A DNA stretch of 48,656 nucleotides from an alpha proteobacterium MED-G09 (GTDB lineage Bacteria; Pseudomonadota; Alphaproteobacteria; MED-G09): contig CAJIZT010000012.1 in assembly GCA_905182015.1 (NCBI GenBank), positions 1 to 48,656 on the forward strand, given 5' to 3'. Shown piece after piece: positions 9,776-18,523 of this stretch. How positions within the stretch are numbered: position 1 is the stretch's first letter; each line of letters begins with the position of its first letter. The position numbers were made by a program, and so were the translations under genes. The notes below the pieces were generated by a model that had not been told where the DNA came from, searched no databases, and worked only from the letters and a program-made list of their open reading frames with translations.

Positions 9776-11842
9776 ATGAAATATTCTAATAAAATCTGCT
9801 TAACTTTTTTGTTTGCCATAACCTTATCATCGCTTTCTTGCCTTGATGTTAAAGCCAATTTAATCGATGAAATTGTTGTCACTGCATCAAAAACTGAGAG
9901 TAATATATTAACTACTCAAGGGAATATCGCTTCAATAGATGCTGAAGAAATAAAATTTTTAGGCTCGCATAACCCAGGTGAAATAATAAACAGACTTCCA
10001 GGTATTTATATTAGTCAAGGAAGTGGCCAAGAACACTTAACATCTATTCGATCACCCATTCTATCGGGCGGTGCTGGTGCTGGAAGTTTTTTATTCCTTG
10101 AAGATGGAATTCCTCTTAGGTCGCCGGGATTTGGAAATGTAAATGGATTAATGGAATCTATAATAGAGATTGGTGAAAGAGCCGAGATTGTAAGAGGTCC
10201 TGGGTCCACTCTCTATGGTTCAAATGCAATACATGGTCTTATGAATGTTATAACCCCTGCTCCATCAAATATTAAGAGCGGAAGTATTGGAACCCATTTT
10301 TCAAAATCTGAATTTATTATAGATGGTGATTATTCCCAACCAACAGAAAACGGAGGAATTCTTCTTAGTTTTTATTGGCGTGAGGATAATGGCCACAGTC
10401 ATAAGCATGGGCATGAAGATGAAGGTGAGTCTGAGGCTGATCAACCTCACTATGGTCAACAAAAATTCCTTTTTCGATGGGATCATACTAAGAACCTAAC
10501 TGATTATATCTTTACACTATCTGGAACTAATTTAAATCAAGAGACCATGGGGTATGTTAAGGGGTTTGAAGTATATAACGATGAAGAGATTAGTGAAACT
10601 AATCCAGATCCAGAAGCATATCGAGACACATACAGTATAAGATCGGCTTTAAAGATTATAAAAAATCTTCAAAATGCCACTTTGAGCATTACTCCCTTCA
10701 TACGTTATAACGATATGAACTTTAAAATGCATTTTCTTCCTGGAAAACCTCTAGAAGAAAATAGTCATCAAAGTATCGGAGTGCAAACGCTCTACATTAA
10801 AGAAATTAATAATTTAAACTTATACTTAGGAGGTGACATAGAGTTTACGGAAGGAAAATTAAGTGAATACCAAGACAGTCCCGATGTATCATTTGGTCCA
10901 AGGCTAGCTTATCCTAATGGCTCACACTATGACTATACTGTGGATAGCAGAGTCTTGTCTGTTTACTTAAATACTGAATGGCAAATAAATCTAAGGACTA
11001 TAATAACTGCTGGTATTCGAGCAGAAAATGTTGGATATGATTATAAAACAAATATTAAAGATGGAACAAGGGGAAGGATACAAGTTACTCCCAATCGATC
11101 AGATGATTATACTGATATCTCAATTAAAACGGCTATTTCTTATATGCTGAATGATAGTAATGCCCTTTTTGCAAATTTCTCAAGAGGAAATAGAGCTCCC
11201 CAAGTCACTGATTTATATAGAATACAAAGTAATCAAATTCCAGGTGGTGCAGATTCTGAAAAACTTGATAGTTTTGAAATCGGCCTTCGAGGATCGATTA
11301 GTAACCTTGAGTACGAATTAGTTGGATATACAATGGAAAAGGAGAATTATTTCTTTAGGGATTCCCAAGGTTTTAATGTTGAAAATGGTGAAACAGATCA
11401 TCAGGGTGTTGAATTAAGTTACTTTATAGATTTAGGAAGAAATTTTGAAATCTCAGGCTCTGCCAGTTTTTCTAAACATAAATATAATTTTGACCATACT
11501 CCTAATGGAATAAAAAATGGCAATATCATAGACTCAGCTCCAAAAAATCTTGCAAACACAAGGCTTTCTTATTTATTTTCAAAAGCTGGAAAGGTTGAAG
11601 CTGAGTGGGTAAAGGTTGGTGGATATCCTTTAGATGGGAAAAATTCTCATTTCTATGATGGGCATAATATATTTAACTTAAGGGTCCAAGGATCTTTAGG
11701 CGAAACAACTACAATTGCCTTTAAAGTTGCCAATTTAACTAATGAAAGATATGCTAATAGGGCGGATTTTGCTTTTGGTAGCTATAGATATTTTGCTGGA
11801 CATGAGAGAGAGTTTCATTTTTCATTAAATAAAACATTTTAA
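9776..11842 (+). CDS. TonB-dependent outer-membrane receptor with His-rich segment
   Basis: A 688-residue TonB-dependent receptor that imports a ligand across the outer membrane. It has a Sec signal peptide (residues 1 to about 27), a TonB-box-like DEIVVTAS (31-38), a plug domain to about 160 (with IVRGPGSTLYGSNAIHGLMN) and a beta-barrel ending in FHFSLNKTF, the usual terminal-Phe signature. A segment near 207-225 is unusually rich in His and acidic residues (His 207, 209, 211, 213, 225). Zinc receptors such as ZnuD have comparable His-rich loops, so a metal ligand is possible. The next gene, 22 nt downstream, encodes a small membrane protein with a His-rich tail. I found no convincing Zur or Fur site in the 85-bp upstream gap. 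Confidence 0.9.
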   Translation: MKYSNKICLTFLFAITLSSLSCLDVKANLIDEIVVTASKTESNILTTQGNIASIDAEEIKFLGSHNPGEIINRLPGIYISQGSGQEHLTSIRSPILSGGAGAGSFLFLEDGIPLRSPGFGNVNGLMESIIEIGERAEIVRGPGSTLYGSNAIHGLMNVITPAPSNIKSGSIGTHFSKSEFIIDGDYSQPTENGGILLSFYWREDNGHSHKHGHEDEGESEADQPHYGQQKFLFRWDHTKNLTDYIFTLSGTNLNQETMGYVKGFEVYNDEEISETNPDPEAYRDTYSIRSALKIIKNLQNATLSITPFIRYNDMNFKMHFLPGKPLEENSHQSIGVQTLYIKEINNLNLYLGGDIEFTEGKLSEYQDSPDVSFGPRLAYPNGSHYDYTVDSRVLSVYLNTEWQINLRTIITAGIRAENVGYDYKTNIKDGTRGRIQVTPNRSDDYTDISIKTAISYMLNDSNALFANFSRGNRAPQVTDLYRIQSNQIPGGADSEKLDSFEIGLRGSISNLEYELVGYTMEKENYFFRDSQGFNVENGETDHQGVELSYFIDLGRNFEISGSASFSKHKYNFDHTPNGIKNGNIIDSAPKNLANTRLSYLFSKAGKVEAEWVKVGGYPLDGKNSHFYDGHNIFNLRVQGSLGETTTIAFKVANLTNERYANRADFAFGSYRYFAGHEREFHFSLNKTF

Positions 11843-11864
11843 ATCTATTTCTTGGGAGAGATTA

Positions 11865-12245
11865 ATGGACGACTTAATAATAAATATTTTTGGGGTAGAT
11901 AACCAATTATCAAGAGGATTTATTTTTGGCCTCGTTCACGTGAGTATTATGCTATTAGGTTATTATTCGGGATTTAGTATTAATAGATTATTGAAAATAG
12001 CATCCAATGGCTATGTTGCAGGGATTATCGGAGCAGGGCTTGCCCATGTTGTGGCTGACTTAATTGCGGCCTTACTTGACTCCACAATGAGGCCTGCGAC
12101 GCTTGGCATAGTCCTTGGTGGCCTTTTACCTCTTCTTCTTGTTCCAATTCTTGAAAGGGTTGTTGTTAAAAGTAAACACCATGTTGTTGTTGGGGATCAC
12201 GAAGATGTTGAAAAAGACTTAAAGTCCCATCATCATAAAAATTAA
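11865..12245 (+). CDS. Small membrane protein with His-rich C-terminal tail, unknown
   Basis: I do not recognise this 126-residue protein. It shows about three hydrophobic segments (roughly 18-38, 47-70 and 78-98). A polar tail follows with clustered histidines ([11 protein letters not shown], then SHHHKN at the end). A Shine-Dalgarno sequence, GGGAGAG, precedes ATG 11865. It sits 22 nt after the TonB receptor and is probably co-transcribed. The His-rich tail and the His-rich receptor suggest a shared role in handling a transition metal; this is inference. Its TAA stop interlocks with the TAA of convergent msrA (TTAA at 12242-12245). Confidence 0.75.
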   Translation: MDDLIINIFGVDNQLSRGFIFGLVHVSIMLLGYYSGFSINRLLKIASNGYVAGIIGAGLAHVVADLIAALLDSTMRPATLGIVLGGLLPLLLVPILERVVVKSKHHVVVGDHEDVEKDLKSHHHKN

Positions 12246-12868
12246 GATTTAAACTTAATTCCAATACCACCTATTCCACAATAGCCATTTGGATTCTTAG
12301 CCAAATATTGCTGGTGGTATTCTTCCGCATAATAAAAATCACCTGCATTATTTATTTCAGTAGTAATCGAGCCAATAGATTTTTTATTAAGGTTTGATTG
12401 GTAGGTTTTCTCTGAAGAGAGAGCTAAGCTATTTTGAATATCATCATGGGTATATATAGCAGATCGATACTGAGATCCCATATCATTACCTTGACGCATT
12501 CCTTGCGTTGGATTATGAGATTCCCAAAAAACCTTGAGTAGCTCTTCATATGATATTTGTCTTGAATCAAAAATAATACGCACAGCCTCTGTATGTCCTG
12601 TCATTCCTGAACATACTTCTTCATAAGTTGGGTTTGGTGTATATCCACCCATATAACCAACGGCTGTTGCATCAACACCACCCAGAGACCAAAAAATTCT
12701 TTCAGCACCCCAAAAACAACCTAAACCAAAATCAGCTACCTCCAAGTGATCTAAAAATGGTGGAATAATCTTATTGTTATTAACAAAGTGATTTTGGCTA
12801 GTAAATATCGCTTCATCTCTTCCAGGTAAAGCTCTATCGGGTTGAACTAAAAGTGATCGTATATCCAT
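12242..12868 (-). CDS. msrA: Peptide-methionine (S)-S-oxide reductase
   Basis: Repairs oxidised methionine in proteins and free methionine sulfoxide. It has the catalytic motif GCFWGAER with Cys51, the same number as in the E. coli enzyme, and conserved [18 protein letters not shown] and [17 protein letters not shown]. The 208-residue length and the N-terminal extension ending in ALPGRDE match the long E. coli-type MsrA. The C-terminus [14 protein letters not shown] keeps one recycling cysteine but lacks the second one found in E. coli, so resolution chemistry may be simpler. It lies 19 nt downstream of the kinase gene on the same strand. Confidence 0.96.
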   Translation of the reverse strand: MDIRSLLVQPDRALPGRDEAIFTSQNHFVNNNKIIPPFLDHLEVADFGLGCFWGAERIFWSLGGVDATAVGYMGGYTPNPTYEEVCSGMTGHTEAVRIIFDSRQISYEELLKVFWESHNPTQGMRQGNDMGSQYRSAIYTHDDIQNSLALSSEKTYQSNLNKKSIGSITTEINNAGDFYYAEEYHQQYLAKNPNGYCGIGGIGIKFKS

Positions 12869-12887
12869 AATTAATAGTACCTAAAAA

Positions 12888-13877
12888 TTAAACAGAGAAA
12901 CCTTCGTTTTTTGCTAATAATGCCAAATTATCTGAAGGCCTAGGGCCTAAGCGTCCAATAACCTGAGAAGAGCTAAAAGATCCAAGCTGAGCACACTCAT
13001 ATAGCCTTAAGTTATTCTTAAGCCCATAAAGAAATCCAGCAGCATATAAATCACCCGCCCCTGTAGTATCTAGAACTTTTTCACAAGGATAGGCTGCAAC
13101 TTCTTCAACCCCTTCAGAGGAAACTATTATCGAGCCCTGTGATCCACGAGTAATAACACACAAATTCATCTCATTATTTGCAGCAGATATAGCATCTGAA
13201 AGTATACTTGTTTCATAGAGCGACATAACCTCTTCTTCATTTCCAAAAACAATATCAGATATTTTTGTTAACTCTCTTATTTCAGATCGCCATTTTTCAA
13301 CACAAAAAGAATCTGATAAGCTTAGTACAGATTTTGTTCCAGCCTCTTTTGACACCTCATATGCTTTTTTACAGGATTCTTTAGCAATCGGTTCATCCCA
13401 TAAATATCCCTCCACATAAACGAACTCTGAATCTCCGATAGCCTTATAATTTATATCCTGTGGAGAGAGGTTTGAGGCTGCGCCAAGATAAGTTCTCATT
13501 GAACGCTCTGCATCAGGTGTAACATAAACTAGACACCGACCGGTTTCATCACCTGACTGGACAGCTGATGATACAAAGTCAACATTAGCCTCCTCTAAAT
13601 CTTTAATATAGAGCTGACCAAATTTATCATCCTTAACTCTACCTATATAGCTGCAACTTCCTCCCAGGAGAGAAAATCCAACAGCTGAGTTAGCCGCTGA
13701 TCCACCAGAGGCTATTAAAGTATTTTCCATATTATTCTGTAATTGCGATATTACATCTACTGATGTAGGTCTCCAAGAACCAACATCTATTTTTTGTTTC
13801 TTTAGAAATTCAAAGGAAACGTTTGATACAACATCGACAATTGCATTACCTATAAATAAACAATCGTATTTTTTCAT
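12888..13877 (-). CDS. PfkB-family carbohydrate/nucleoside kinase (adenosine kinase-like)
   Basis: A 329-residue ribokinase-fold kinase. It has the N-terminal GGSAANSAVGFSLLGG glycine motif and the C-terminal anion hole/catalytic signature DTTGAGDLYAAGF. The overall pattern resembles bacterial adenosine kinase-like PfkB proteins, which phosphorylate adenosine or related nucleosides, but substrate cannot be fixed by eye. The start is ATG 13877 (N-terminus MKKYDCLFIGNAIVD), preceded by GGGTGA. An open frame continues upstream, but those codons overlap the esterase gene and look non-coding. It lies 4 nt after the esterase stop and upstream of msrA. Confidence 0.88.
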   Translation of the reverse strand: MKKYDCLFIGNAIVDVVSNVSFEFLKKQKIDVGSWRPTSVDVISQLQNNMENTLIASGGSAANSAVGFSLLGGSCSYIGRVKDDKFGQLYIKDLEEANVDFVSSAVQSGDETGRCLVYVTPDAERSMRTYLGAASNLSPQDINYKAIGDSEFVYVEGYLWDEPIAKESCKKAYEVSKEAGTKSVLSLSDSFCVEKWRSEIRELTKISDIVFGNEEEVMSLYETSILSDAISAANNEMNLCVITRGSQGSIIVSSEGVEEVAAYPCEKVLDTTGAGDLYAAGFLYGLKNNLRLYECAQLGSFSSSQVIGRLGPRPSDNLALLAKNEGFSV

Positions 13878-13881
13878 TTTA

Positions 13882-15702
13882 TTAATCACCCAAACATGAA
13901 TTAGTTTTTTCTTTCCAGTCGTCAACCCAAGCATAAGCAATATTAAGAAATTTACACTTATCGGCAACCATTTTTGACCTAGGATCCTTATCAAATATCT
14001 CAACAAGATGTTTAATAGGAGCATAACTATTACTCATTCTTGGGCCACCAGAGGATAATGTATCCAGAATCATTATGCGAGAAGAATTTTGGCCTTTCAT
14101 TTTCCAATTCTCCCAAACGGGCAGGTGAGTATTGTTAATTGTTGATGGTTGCCCAGATCTTGCAAATTCTGCCCAATAGCTCATCATTGATAATGACAGT
14201 TTATCTCTCTCAATTAATCTTTTTTTATCGTACAAAAATGATGTTTGATCACCAAAATTAAAATCCCCCATTATAAAAGGGATTTCGAATGCGTGCGCCG
14301 CCCCTAGCAGAAGAGAGAAATCCATCCCAAATACCTTAGGCTCTTCATCCCAATCAAATCTATAAGAAAAAACATTATCTTGACCACTGTTCAAAACTAA
14401 ATCAGCCGGAGTGTCGAGGCCATTTGAACGCCAAGCCAAACTCTGATAATCAGATAAGATATCATAATAAAAAGCATCCTTTACTCTAAAAAAAATATTA
14501 AAAAAATTACTCACATACTCTTTATTAAAAAAGTTGAATAGTTTATTTTCATCTTTATTAATACCAAAAATGATTGGAACATCAGCATGTTTGTTTACAT
14601 CCGCAAGATTGTCCAGAATACCTTTTTTTGATATCGCAATATCATCACCTATCATTCTTGCTAAATCTCTTTGTTTACTCCAAAACTCGCCTTTATCTAT
14701 CCCGCTCATTAATTGAGCTGGGCTTAAAGACATAAGTTCCGACAGAACCGTACCCCCATTAAACGTTGATCTAATTAAACCCTTTCTATAAAGAACGTCT
14801 ATCCATTCTTCCGTTGTTACGTGATTATATTTATAATTATTTTGTAGACTCATATCACTACGATTAATTTTTTCAGCATCTTTAATGCTGGTTGTACTTG
14901 TTCCTCCAGATTGTGATATAGCTTTATTAAACAGCCCCTTCGCTAGACTCGAGGAATATAAAGCTATGACATTTTGGCCGCCTGCGCTTTCACCAAATAT
15001 TGTAACGTTATTAGGGTTTCCTCCAAAAAATTCAATATTTTTATTTATCCATTTAAGGGCCATTATTTGATCTAAAAGACCAAAATTAGAGGTGGCGTCA
15101 AACCCGTCTTGTTGGCGAATTAATGGATGAGAAAGCCACCCAAAAATTCCTAATCGATAGGATATACTAATAAATATAATATCCTCTGACTGAACAAATA
15201 CCTCTGGGTGGTACTCAGAAGGCATGCCAGTAGTATTTCCTCCCCCATGAATCCAAACCATCACAGGGAGTAATTTATTATTATTATTATTATTTTTTAC
15301 ACCTTTTTTAGGTGATGGAGCGTAAATGTTTAAGTATAGACAGTCCTCACTACCCACAATTTCGCCCGCCTTAACAAGCCCGTCTGCCGTAAGCGATGAT
15401 TGGAATTGAACGCAGGGATCTGAAAAAGAATTAGCCTCTTTTACGAATTCCCAGCTATTTATTTCTCTTGGTGCCTTCCACCGTAAATCAATAGTAGGCG
15501 GTTCTGCGTAAGGAATTCCTAACCATTTATGAATACCTAGTTTATCAATATAACCAACAACTGGTCCATTACCTGTTATCAGATGAGTTTCCTCTGATAA
15601 TAATTTTTTTGGAGCATCAACCTTTAAAAGGCTAATTGACTCACATCCATTTAAAAAAAGAATTATAAAAAATAGACAGCTTATTTTTATTATATTTTTC
15701 AT
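13882..15702 (-). CDS. Type-B carboxylesterase, predicted lipoprotein
   Basis: A 606-residue alpha/beta-hydrolase of the carboxylesterase/p-nitrobenzyl esterase family. The N-terminus is a lipoprotein signal with lipobox LNGC (Cys20), so it is probably membrane-anchored and exported. The nucleophile elbow GESAGG holds Ser239; the oxyanion segment IHGGGNTTG is near 151, and a His in GAAHAFEIPF is the likely catalytic base. SEDCLYLNIYAP is the family signature. A run of six asparagines (137-142) is encoded by a trinucleotide repeat. An ester substrate from the environment is likely; the natural substrate is unknown. It is first in the minus-strand run with the kinase and msrA. Confidence 0.9.
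   Translation of the reverse strand: MKNIIKISCLFFIILFLNGCESISLLKVDAPKKLLSEETHLITGNGPVVGYIDKLGIHKWLGIPYAEPPTIDLRWKAPREINSWEFVKEANSFSDPCVQFQSSLTADGLVKAGEIVGSEDCLYLNIYAPSPKKGVKNNNNNNKLLPVMVWIHGGGNTTGMPSEYHPEVFVQSEDIIFISISYRLGIFGWLSHPLIRQQDGFDATSNFGLLDQIMALKWINKNIEFFGGNPNNVTIFGESAGGQNVIALYSSSLAKGLFNKAISQSGGTSTTSIKDAEKINRSDMSLQNNYKYNHVTTEEWIDVLYRKGLIRSTFNGGTVLSELMSLSPAQLMSGIDKGEFWSKQRDLARMIGDDIAISKKGILDNLADVNKHADVPIIFGINKDENKLFNFFNKEYVSNFFNIFFRVKDAFYYDILSDYQSLAWRSNGLDTPADLVLNSGQDNVFSYRFDWDEEPKVFGMDFSLLLGAAHAFEIPFIMGDFNFGDQTSFLYDKKRLIERDKLSLSMMSYWAEFARSGQPSTINNTHLPVWENWKMKGQNSSRIMILDTLSSGGPRMSNSYAPIKHLVEIFDKDPRSKMVADKCKFLNIAYAWVDDWKEKTNSCLGD
15275..15292. repeat. TTA/AAT trinucleotide repeat, six units
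   Basis: Six perfect TTA units on the plus strand encode a six-asparagine run in the minus-strand esterase. Unit gain or loss would keep the reading frame and change only linker length. Confidence 0.85.
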
Positions 15703-15812
15703 TGACTAATGCTTACTACAATAAAACAATAATCAAAACTTTTTAAGTTATTTGAAAAATATTTTGTATTAGTAAAAAATTAAACTAGAATAGTTGTGCA
15801 AGGGGATTAATA

Positions 15813-16394
15813 ATGTCAGAAATAATTAATAAAGATCGCGCAACATATAAAACCATGGCTGCATCAACCAAAGAAGATTGGAAAATAATCTCAGGATACG
15901 CCAAGGATTTTAATAAAAATCTTTCGTATAGGATTTTAGATCATCTTAAACTTCTTAAGGACGATCATGGTGGATTTGCTGTAGACAGATTAGAACATAG
16001 CCTACAAACAGCTACTAGAGCTCATAAGGACGGAAGAGATGAAGAGTATATTGTGTGTGCCCTCCTTCATGATGTTGGCGATATGCTTGGTTCCCACAAT
16101 CACGCTGAAATTGGCGCTGCAATTTTAAAACCTTTTGTGTCTGAAAAAAATCATTGGATGTTGTATAATCATGGAATATTTCAAGGGTACTATTTTTTTG
16201 AGCATCTTGGATTGGATAATAAGATGCGTGACAAATATAAGGGTCACGAGTATTTCGAATACACAGCTCAATTCTGTCACTTGTACGATCAGTGCGCTTT
16301 TGATCCAGAATATGAATCAATACCTCTAAAAGAATTTGAACCAATGGTTCATAAAGTATTAAGTAAACCCAAGAGCTCTATCTACAAGCATTAA
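15813..16394 (+). CDS. HD-domain protein, PhnZ/TmpB-like (possible di-iron oxygenase)
   Basis: A 193-residue HD-fold protein. Ligand-type residues occur in the order His62 (LEHSLQ), His86-Asp87 (LLHDVGD), His97, His120 (NHGIFQGYYF) and Asp159 (YDQ). This fits the di-iron site of the PhnZ/MIOX-like HD oxygenases. PhnZ cleaves a C-P bond oxidatively and shares the LEHSLQ motif as I recall it. A plain HD phosphohydrolase is the alternative. No phosphonate gene (phnY, phnW) is nearby; the next gene is an MFS carrier. ATG 15813 follows AAGGGGA. The product is soluble, with no signal peptide. Confidence 0.72.
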   Translation: MSEIINKDRATYKTMAASTKEDWKIISGYAKDFNKNLSYRILDHLKLLKDDHGGFAVDRLEHSLQTATRAHKDGRDEEYIVCALLHDVGDMLGSHNHAEIGAAILKPFVSEKNHWMLYNHGIFQGYYFFEHLGLDNKMRDKYKGHEYFEYTAQFCHLYDQCAFDPEYESIPLKEFEPMVHKVLSKPKSSIYKH

Positions 16395-16425
16395 ATTTAT
16401 AAACCAAAAATCCTAGAGAAAACTC

Positions 16426-17724
16426 ATGCGCACTGAATCAAAAGATTCGTCAAAGATGGCTTGGATAGCTGTTTTTTTTATAACTACAGTCAATACTCTT
16501 TCTTTTGCAGACAGACAGTTGCCATCAATAATGATACCTGAATTAAAAGCAGATCTTCTGCTAAACGACACCCAGATTGGCTTTCTCTTTGGGACTGTCT
16601 TTGCTATCTTCTTTGGCTTGGCATCACTTGTATTTGGTATACTTGCTGATAAAGGGAATAAAAAAAGAATCTTATTTTGGACAATTCTTCTATGGGGTAT
16701 ATTAACTGGACTCTGTGGATTTGCTCAACAATTCTGGGACCTTATAATATTTCGAATTGGTGTCGGAGTTGGTGAAGCAGCTCTAGGGCCTATTGCCCTT
16801 GCAATCCTTGCAGGATTTTTTACCAAAGAAAAACTTCCCATTGCTTTAGGTATTTTTGGATCTGGACCATTTCTAGGGTCTGCATTAGCGGCGTGGGGTG
16901 GTGCAGCTGTTATTACAAATATATCAATTGCAAAGCCATTTCTTGGACCCCTATCTCATCTAGCTAATTGGCGCCTAACCTTTATTGTTTTTGCCTTATT
17001 GAGTTTAATGCTTGCCTTATTAATCAGATTCCTCCCTATGCCAAAAGAGGAAATAAAGATAAATAAAGATAATACTCCTGTATTACCATTCATAAAAAAG
17101 GCTTGGAAATTTTTTACATTACTCTTTGTTGGCGTAACAATGACAGGAATTATTGGTTATTCCGTCCTAGCTTGGGGAGTTGAAATGTTAGTAAGAGTGC
17201 ATGATCTTCCTAAAAGCTACGCCGGCCAAAACTTTGGTCTCTTTAATATAATTTTTGGTATCGGAGGTAGCTTGGGCTTTGGAATACTTGCAAGCTCCTA
17301 CATGTCTAAGGGAATAAAAAATGCAAATTTACTAATAGCACCTATAACTCTTTTTTTCTGCTGGCTGTCCTTGTTGCTATTTTCACTCTCAAATAGTTCA
17401 ACACTTGCTCAAATTGGTCTTATTGGATTGATATTTTTTATGTCGGCCGGGCCAGGTCTTTATGCCTCAGCAGTCCAAAATGCTTCTCCCGTAAATTTAA
17501 GAGCGAGAACGGCTTCTTTTTATTATATTAGTGCAAATGTTGTTGGTTTTGCCTTGGGACCTTTTGCCTTAGGTTTCTTAAATGACAATTTTTTTAATTA
17601 TGACGAAGGTATTCGTTATTCCTTGCTAACTCTTGGTATTATAGCATATCCAATTGCAGGACTTTGTTTTTGGTATGCCGCTAAATTAATTTTACCGCTA
17701 ATCAACGAAGCTGAAAGTAAATAA
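16426..17724 (+). CDS. MFS transporter, Spinster-like
   Basis: A 432-residue major facilitator with about 12 hydrophobic segments. The loop 2-3 motif appears as GILADKGNKKR near residue 75, and the TM1 motif NTLSFADRQLPSIMIPEL resembles the Spinster-type/organic-acid branch. TM4-5 has IGVGVGEAALGPIALAILAG. It probably moves a small organic anion or amphiphile across the inner membrane. It begins 31 nt after the HD gene and ends 12 nt before a crotonase, so it is likely part of one catabolic operon running to the dehalogenase. Confidence 0.88.
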   Translation: MRTESKDSSKMAWIAVFFITTVNTLSFADRQLPSIMIPELKADLLLNDTQIGFLFGTVFAIFFGLASLVFGILADKGNKKRILFWTILLWGILTGLCGFAQQFWDLIIFRIGVGVGEAALGPIALAILAGFFTKEKLPIALGIFGSGPFLGSALAAWGGAAVITNISIAKPFLGPLSHLANWRLTFIVFALLSLMLALLIRFLPMPKEEIKINKDNTPVLPFIKKAWKFFTLLFVGVTMTGIIGYSVLAWGVEMLVRVHDLPKSYAGQNFGLFNIIFGIGGSLGFGILASSYMSKGIKNANLLIAPITLFFCWLSLLLFSLSNSSTLAQIGLIGLIFFMSAGPGLYASAVQNASPVNLRARTASFYYISANVVGFALGPFALGFLNDNFFNYDEGIRYSLLTLGIIAYPIAGLCFWYAAKLILPLINEAESK

Positions 17725-17736
17725 GGAGAAATAAAA

Positions 17737-18522
17737 ATGGAATATAAAAACCTGAAATTTGAAGTTGAGAGTAATATTGGAAGAATAATTTTAAACAGGC
17801 CTGAGGCAGCTAATGCAATCACCGTGCCTTTAGTAAAAGAGTTATTGGATGTAGCCATCAAATGTGAGGCTGGAAAACCTATACGAGCATTAATACTTCA
17901 GGGCAAAGGTTCTATTTTTTGTGCGGGTGGTGATCTAAAGTTCATGACAGAACAGGATAACTTGCGGGAATCAATTTCTGAAATGATTGGTATTCTTCAT
18001 GTTGCCCTTTCAAAAATCGACCATCTTGATGCACCTTTAATAGGGGCAATAACTGGTACAGCTGCCGGAGCTGGATTATCTCTTGTCTCAGCTTGCGATA
18101 TGGTTATAGCTGGAAAGAGTGTAAAATTCACCTCAGCATACACTGCGGCCGGACTTACGCCCGATGGAAGCTCAACATTTCACCTACCAAGATCTATAGG
18201 TAAAAAAAGAACAATGGAGCTTATGTTAACAAACCGTGTCTTATCTGCTGATGAAGCTCTGGACTGGGGCTTAATTAATTCAGTAGTAGATGATGATGAT
18301 GTTATAAAAGAAGCCAATAAGCTGGCAGGAAGAATTGCACTTGGACCAACAAAAGCTTTCGGTGGTGTAAAGGAAATGATAAGGCAGAGCTTTTCAAACG
18401 GTCTTGAAACGCAAATGGAGCTTGAGTCTCAAATTTTTTCAGAACAATTAAAGGGTGAAGATGGGCCTGAGGGAATCAAAGCATTTACAGAAAAAAGAAG
18501 GCCTTCCTACAAAGGAAAATAA
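17737..18522 (+). CDS. Enoyl-CoA hydratase/isomerase family protein
   Basis: A 261-residue crotonase-fold protein. The oxyanion motifs are KGSIFCAGGDLKFM (about 61) and GTAAGAGLSLVSACD (about 107). The segment TAAGLTPDGSSTFHLPRSIG has Asp/Gly where classical hydratases have a catalytic Glu (GLIPGAGG type). It may therefore be an isomerase or another crotonase rather than a standard hydratase. AAGGAGA precedes ATG 17737. The stop is followed one base later by the TTG start of the dehalogenase, so translation is probably coupled. Confidence 0.88.
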   Translation: MEYKNLKFEVESNIGRIILNRPEAANAITVPLVKELLDVAIKCEAGKPIRALILQGKGSIFCAGGDLKFMTEQDNLRESISEMIGILHVALSKIDHLDAPLIGAITGTAAGAGLSLVSACDMVIAGKSVKFTSAYTAAGLTPDGSSTFHLPRSIGKKRTMELMLTNRVLSADEALDWGLINSVVDDDDVIKEANKLAGRIALGPTKAFGGVKEMIRQSFSNGLETQMELESQIFSEQLKGEDGPEGIKAFTEKRRPSYKGK

Positions 18523-18523
18523 A

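Noticed and set aside
12888-14024. A longer kinase reading frame starting at 14024.
   Set aside because: The extra 49 codons lie inside the esterase gene, look like non-coding translation and would remove the well-placed GGGTGA before ATG 13877.
18455-18523. ATG 18455 as the dehalogenase start.
   Set aside because: It lies inside the crotonase gene, and the extra 23 residues have no family counterpart. TTG 18524 reproduces LinB numbering and has AAAGGA upstream.
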